Assembly (NCBI GenBank): GCA_036476315.1
Contig: JAZGBI010000016.1
Span: forward strand, 1 to 46,192
Origin: Candidatus Neomarinimicrobiota bacterium
GTDB taxonomy: Bacteria; Fidelibacterota; Marinisomatia; Marinisomatales; S15-B10
Length of the DNA: 46,192 nucleotides
Direction: 5' to 3'
The notes beneath the pieces are model-generated. The model did no database searches, was not told where the DNA came from, and worked only from the letters and a program-made list of their open reading frames with translations. Every line of letters starts with the position of its first letter. Within the stretch, counting starts at the first letter, position 1. Below are positions 42,978 through 46,192 of this stretch, piece after piece. Position numbers and translations under genes: made by a program.

Positions 42978-43934
42978 ATGCAAAGCAGAATATGGCTCGT
43001 TTCATTGTCATTGCTCATGGCAAACTGTGGCCCTGAATCACTGAACGAAGGATCGGAAAATGCCACCTTTGATAAAAGCATTGTTTTAGGGCGATGGGAT
43101 TTAACCGTTTATGACATCCAGGGCGTCTATCCTTCCTGGTTCGAGATCAAAGAGGAAAATGGCGAATTGAAGGGCCAATTTGTCGGTCGAGTCGGGAACG
43201 CCCGTCCCATTCGGTATATCCACTTTGACGGTAACCAGCTTTATCTGTCATTACCTCGGCAGTATGAAAGGCCAGCTGAAGATTTGCTCTTTATCGGCAA
43301 AGTAAAAGATGGGAAAATCGAAGGGAAAACCAGAAGTGAGACCGGACATGTTATCCGCTTTCATGCCGAGCGAGCGCCGGCACTCGAATTTCGAGGAGAG
43401 CCAGAGTGGGGTGAAACGATAGAACTTATCCAAAGCGAGTTGTCGAATTGGATGCCCCGGAATCCAAACAATGACAATCAATGGGAAATTGAAAATGACA
43501 TGCTTGTTAATAATGATACGGGTGTCGACCTCGTATCAAGACAAACATTTACTGATTTCAAATTGCACTTAGAGTTTAATATTCCTGATAGCGGCAACAG
43601 TGGTATCTATTTGCGTGGGCGGTATGAAGTGCAAATAGAAGATAATTTTGGCAAGAAACCTGACAGCTTAAAGGCAGGCGGAGTCTATGGATTTATTGTG
43701 CCACGGAAAATGGCGATAAAACCTGCAGGTCAATGGAATTCATACGATATGACTTTTCTCGGCAGGAAAATAACAGTTATACTCAATGATGAGATGATCA
43801 TCAATAACATCGAGATTCCTGGCATAACTGGTGGGGCGCTGGACAGTAGAGAGGCAGAGCCAGGTCCACTCATGTTGCAAGGGGATCACAGCGCTATTCG
43901 CTTCAGGAATATTTTCCTGACGCCGGCGAAGTGA
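42978..43934 (+). CDS. DUF1080 lipoprotein, possible 3-keto-glycoside hydrolase/lyase
   Basis: 318-residue predicted lipoprotein: signal LVSLSLLMANC with lipobox Cys17, then a small beta domain (about 35-135) and the DUF1080 jelly-roll domain (about 140-316; NIPDSGNSGIYLRGRYEVQI, GGVYGF, LMLQGDHSAIRFRNIFLTP). DUF1080 members have been shown to cleave 3-keto-glycosides after oxidation by Gfo/Idh/MocA partners. Together with the exported oxidoreductase upstream this suggests two-step periplasmic deglycosylation. No Asp follows the lipid Cys (Gly18), so outer-membrane sorting is possible. No SusC/SusD transporter is nearby. Confidence 0.82.
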   Translation: MQSRIWLVSLSLLMANCGPESLNEGSENATFDKSIVLGRWDLTVYDIQGVYPSWFEIKEENGELKGQFVGRVGNARPIRYIHFDGNQLYLSLPRQYERPAEDLLFIGKVKDGKIEGKTRSETGHVIRFHAERAPALEFRGEPEWGETIELIQSELSNWMPRNPNNDNQWEIENDMLVNNDTGVDLVSRQTFTDFKLHLEFNIPDSGNSGIYLRGRYEVQIEDNFGKKPDSLKAGGVYGFIVPRKMAIKPAGQWNSYDMTFLGRKITVILNDEMIINNIEIPGITGGALDSREAEPGPLMLQGDHSAIRFRNIFLTPAK

Positions 43935-44294
43935 AATGAATCAAATGAGAATTACTTACCCTGATGCGAACAGACCCCGGCCCAGAATACGGATGAAAAC
44001 CGGTAATTATTACCCGTGCATCTCAGTCTGTCGTTGCAAATTCAGGGATAGAATATAACACTTGCATTCACCTGACCGGGAACAACCGGGCGCGATTTGA
44101 GCTTTGGGATGTCTTTCGAACGCCTTGATCTGAAGCAAAATACAAACTTTCTCACGTTCCCGGTAGGTGATGCGATGGTTAGCTTCCGCCGGGATAATGG
44201 ATTTTGCATAAGGTACCTGGTCAGCGCATGCGAAAGGATCTTTCACCCCAATTCCGCCTTTAGCAAGCGGCAGGTACCAATGAGGTAATCATAA
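43935..44294. other. gene-free stretch with palindromes
   Basis: 360 bp without a credible gene. It holds a 13-bp palindrome at 44002-44014 (GGTAAT-T-ATTACC) and an inverted pair GGTACCTG (44212-44219) / CAGGTACC (44271-44278), the latter just upstream of the next gene. No attC-like site was recognised here. The other small frames in it look random. Confidence 0.5.
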
Positions 44295-44747
44295 GTGACA
44301 CCGGGTGAAGCGATTGCATTTGTTGAAACCCAAGGGATTGTCCTTGAATCAGGAAAGGGGTCTATTCCGAACTTGGCTGACACAGTGGCAGGCGAGCCTA
44401 TCCGAGGAAGTTACTGGGGCCATCCAAAGGGAAACGAGATTTTCCAACTCACTCGCGCGATCCGTTCCTCGAACGAAGTTGTCGTTTGTCGGCTGGTGGA
44501 CGGGAAGATCACCTACGTCCACAGGCGGGTATGGCCAGCGGTTGTGCGATTGCAGGAAAGTTTCGACAAAGAACGCTTAGGAGCGGTAAGCGAGATTCAT
44601 AGCCCATCAGGGAAGCACGAGGTGAGGGTCACTCCGTTTCCCGACTGGGTGCCGACCAGTGTTAGAGAAGAAGCACAGCAGTTGACGGCGTCGGAAGCTG
44701 CTTCCCAATTGGTAGAGTGGTTTGAGGGACTATCCGCGGATCTGTGA
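44295..44747 (+). CDS. conserved-looking hypothetical protein, possible integron cassette gene
   Basis: 150-residue soluble protein of unknown function. Most notable is the stretch GEPIRGSYWGHPKGNEIF followed later by VVVCRLVDGKITYVHRRVWP; the aromatic, Gly and basic residues suggest a conserved small fold. No signal peptide or membrane segment is present. The start is GTG at 44295 with GAGGT 8 bp upstream. Its stop is 13 bp before an attC-like site, the usual layout of an integron gene cassette. Base use resembles the following gene more than the sugar cassette. Confidence 0.7.
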   Translation: MTPGEAIAFVETQGIVLESGKGSIPNLADTVAGEPIRGSYWGHPKGNEIFQLTRAIRSSNEVVVCRLVDGKITYVHRRVWPAVVRLQESFDKERLGAVSEIHSPSGKHEVRVTPFPDWVPTSVREEAQQLTASEAASQLVEWFEGLSADL

Positions 44748-44759
44748 AACCAGGGCGCA

Positions 44760-44849
44760 AGCTAACAACTCGCTGAAGCTGACGCCGCGGGCGAGGCGAA
44801 AATTAATGCTTAATGATCAGCGACGCAGCTTAGCTCGAGGGCGTTATGG
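44760..44849 (+). other. attC-like integron recombination site
   Basis: About 90 bp with the attC plan. The left arm is CTAACAACTCGCTGAAGCTG (from 44762) and the right arm GCAGCTTAGCTCGAGGGCGT (from 44825), ending at GTTATGG. AAC/GTT, CTCG/CGAG and AAGCTG/CAGCTT pair in order, with unpaired bases between them, as in known attC hairpins. The core sites (AGCTAAC and GTTATGG) deviate by one or two bases from the RYYYAAC/GTTRRRY consensus. It follows the small gene by 12 bp. No integrase gene or second site was found in the window. Confidence 0.6.
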
Positions 44850-44970
44850 GATAGGATGAAATCGTCTGGCTCAACAATAGGCAAGAATGTCTTGGTTTCA
44901 CCGGCCACCTGCTGACCGGCCCCCAGGGCGAAATTTGACAGGTTAATCAGGAACGGAGAGGATGCGACGT

Positions 44971-45816
44971 ATGACACAACGCATAGGCGGGACATTTGAA
45001 AATCCGGATCAGGTTGAAGAAATTGGTGAGGTTCGCGCCGAAACCCTTGAGCTTGATAATATGACTATCGGACGATTTGTCCATCCACCTGGCTGGCGAT
45101 GGTCTATCCACCTTCGCCCGATCGTCGGCACCGAGAACTGCCAGTTCCGGCACTTAGGGTTTGTGATCTCTGGGACCCTCGCAGTCTCCCTGACAGACGG
45201 CACAACCCACGAGCTTTCCGCAGGCAGCGCTTACGACATCCCCCCGGGGCATGACTCTTGGGTGGTAGGCAGGGAGCCGGCGGTTGTACTCGAATGGAAA
45301 GGGCTGCGCGATTGGCTCCAGCCCCGGCACGGTGAGCGGATTCTAGCGACCCTCGCTTTTACAGACATAGTTGATTCCACGGTCCAGGCACGACGCTTGG
45401 GCGACCGTGCCTGGCGAGCGCGGCTTGCGCAGCATGACGAGACGGTGCGACAGGTTCTGGCCGAAACGCGCGGATATGAGGTGAAGACGACCGGCGATGG
45501 CTTTCTTGCCCGTTTCGGCGGTCCTGCTCAAGCACTGGACGCCGCCACCCGGATCCGGGAGCGGGTAGGCAACTTGGGCCTCGATGTCCGTCAAGGGATA
45601 CATGTCGGGGAGGTTGAACTGTTGGGGCGTGATATTACTGGGCTTGCGGTACACGAAGCGGCCCGAATCTTAAACGAGGCCGGGACCGGTGAAATCCTCG
45701 TCTCAAGAATCGTCCGCTCCCTTGCAGAGAGTGCAGGGTTCTCATTCGAATCGAAAGGAGCCCGGACCCTGAAGGGCATCCCAGGGACGCGAGAACTGTT
45801 CGCCTTAATCCCATAG
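44971..45816 (+). CDS. cupin domain-class III adenylate/guanylate cyclase fusion
   Basis: 281-residue soluble protein. Residues 20-112 form a cupin-like barrel (His61, GTLAVSLTDGTTHELSAGSA, DIPPGHDSW). Residues 125-280 are a class III nucleotide cyclase domain with metal ligands Asp132 (FTDIVDST) and Asp176 (TTGDGF) and Lys172. The transition-state Asn is replaced by His228 in GLAVHEAARI while Arg232 is kept. The cupin may sense a small ligand and control cyclase activity. The ATG at 44971 has GGAGAGG at a good distance (9 bp); an ATG at 44962 is too close to it. No membrane segment is present. Confidence 0.85.
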   Translation: MTQRIGGTFENPDQVEEIGEVRAETLELDNMTIGRFVHPPGWRWSIHLRPIVGTENCQFRHLGFVISGTLAVSLTDGTTHELSAGSAYDIPPGHDSWVVGREPAVVLEWKGLRDWLQPRHGERILATLAFTDIVDSTVQARRLGDRAWRARLAQHDETVRQVLAETRGYEVKTTGDGFLARFGGPAQALDAATRIRERVGNLGLDVRQGIHVGEVELLGRDITGLAVHEAARILNEAGTGEILVSRIVRSLAESAGFSFESKGARTLKGIPGTRELFALIP

Positions 45817-45958
45817 CACCTGTGTCAAAGAACATCGAACGTCATCCCCAACTGAAGATAGGTATGACTTTCGATTTGGTATTGACGTGATTATTTGTGC
45901 AGGCCTCACTGACTTGGTTGATCCATGAGCATTTGAAGAATAGGAGAGGGAGATTCAC

Positions 45959-46142
45959 ATGGAAGGCCCACCCTATGACAAGAGGATGCAACTGACGGCT
46001 AAAACGTACAAGGTATTCGCAAGCTGGGTTCGGACTGTGGACGTCCCTTTCACAGCAGCTGATCGCCAGTCCGTTATACGAATCCGAAGGTTTCGTGAAA
46101 GTCGGTGAATCCGGAACATCCTGGACTCTAAAGCTCGAATGA
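45959..46142 (+). pseudogene. broken gene with GNAT acetyltransferase-like tail
   Basis: An ATG at 45959 with a strong ribosome binding site (GGAGAGGGAG) opens a frame that stops at 46108 after 49 codons with no recognisable domain. In the next frame, open from 45996 to the TGA at 46140, the end reads PLYESEGFVKVGESG then SWTLKLE, which resembles the last strands of a GNAT acetyltransferase (LYESxGF). The N-terminal acetyl-CoA-binding part is absent. A decayed or frameshifted gene fragment is the best reading; chance similarity is possible. Confidence 0.35.
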
Positions 46143-46192
46143 TAATCTTAAGCGAGTAAGTTCAGGGACGTTAGAGTTAAGTCGCCTCTTTC

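Noticed and set aside
44097-44288. 63-codon frame before the cassette-like gene
   Set aside because: It has no ribosome binding site or recognisable motif, and the stretch contains palindromes.
46143-46192. GTTAGAG near the right end as a second attC core
   Set aside because: Only the right-hand core can be suggested, no complementary left arm is visible, and the window ends there.

Overview
The window looks like a bacterial chromosome segment from a Gram-negative, LPS-making organism. Support comes from Kdo transferase, a GT9 heptosyltransferase-like enzyme, a beta-barrel protein with signal peptide, TatC and RidA. The gene content and DUF5683 protein are compatible with the FCB/Marinimicrobia-like candidate phyla, but this placement is an impression from protein sequence, not a tree. 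No rRNA is present.

Bases 1-37,810 are a tightly packed core region, almost all on the minus strand. Read in transcription order it holds: a promoter near 37.8 kb, tRNA-Ala(CGC), the large-type SRP RNA, dnaX, ybaB, recR, pgsA, pgpA, cinA, thpR, recA, recX, an outer-membrane protein with thrombospondin-3-like repeats, alaS, gcvPB, ridA, a diacylglycerol-kinase-like gene, a DUF5683 gene, an NSS symporter, a UbiA-family gene and a dinG/exonuclease fusion. Then come hutH and guaB. After a lone plus-strand rpsT and its divergent partner crp/fnr come meaB, tatC, a polyprenyl synthase, GT9, waaA, a duplicated ABC ATPase, a CDP-alcohol transferase, ftsY, a Maf-like remnant, uvrB, an epimerase and a sigma-54 activator cut by the window edge. 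Overlaps of 4-8 bp and gaps of 1-20 bp are common, so most of these are transcribed together.

The intergenic starts of several core units share one promoter signature: TTG-rich -35, 17-18 bp spacer, and -10 TAAATT, usually followed by C. In front of uvrB, hutH and the polyprenyl synthase the -10 lies only 7-11 bp before the ATG, which predicts leaderless transcripts.

Bases 36.9-37.8 kb hold an unusual non-coding zone of degenerate 7-bp-period (and one 8-bp-period) repeats around the tRNA and SRP RNA genes.

Bases 38-46.2 kb form an accessory region, all on the plus strand, loosely spaced and of visibly mixed base composition. It contains a GC-rich methyltransferase and a sugar cassette: a Tat-exported Gfo/Idh/MocA oxidoreductase, a cytoplasmic Gfo/Idh/MocA oxidoreductase, a ROK sugar kinase and a DUF1080 lipoprotein. 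This set fits periplasmic cleavage of glycosides through 3-keto intermediates. It is followed by a small unknown gene with an integron attC-like site directly behind it, a cupin-class III nucleotide cyclase fusion, and a broken acetyltransferase-like tail. The promoter signature of the core was not seen here, which fits separate acquisition.
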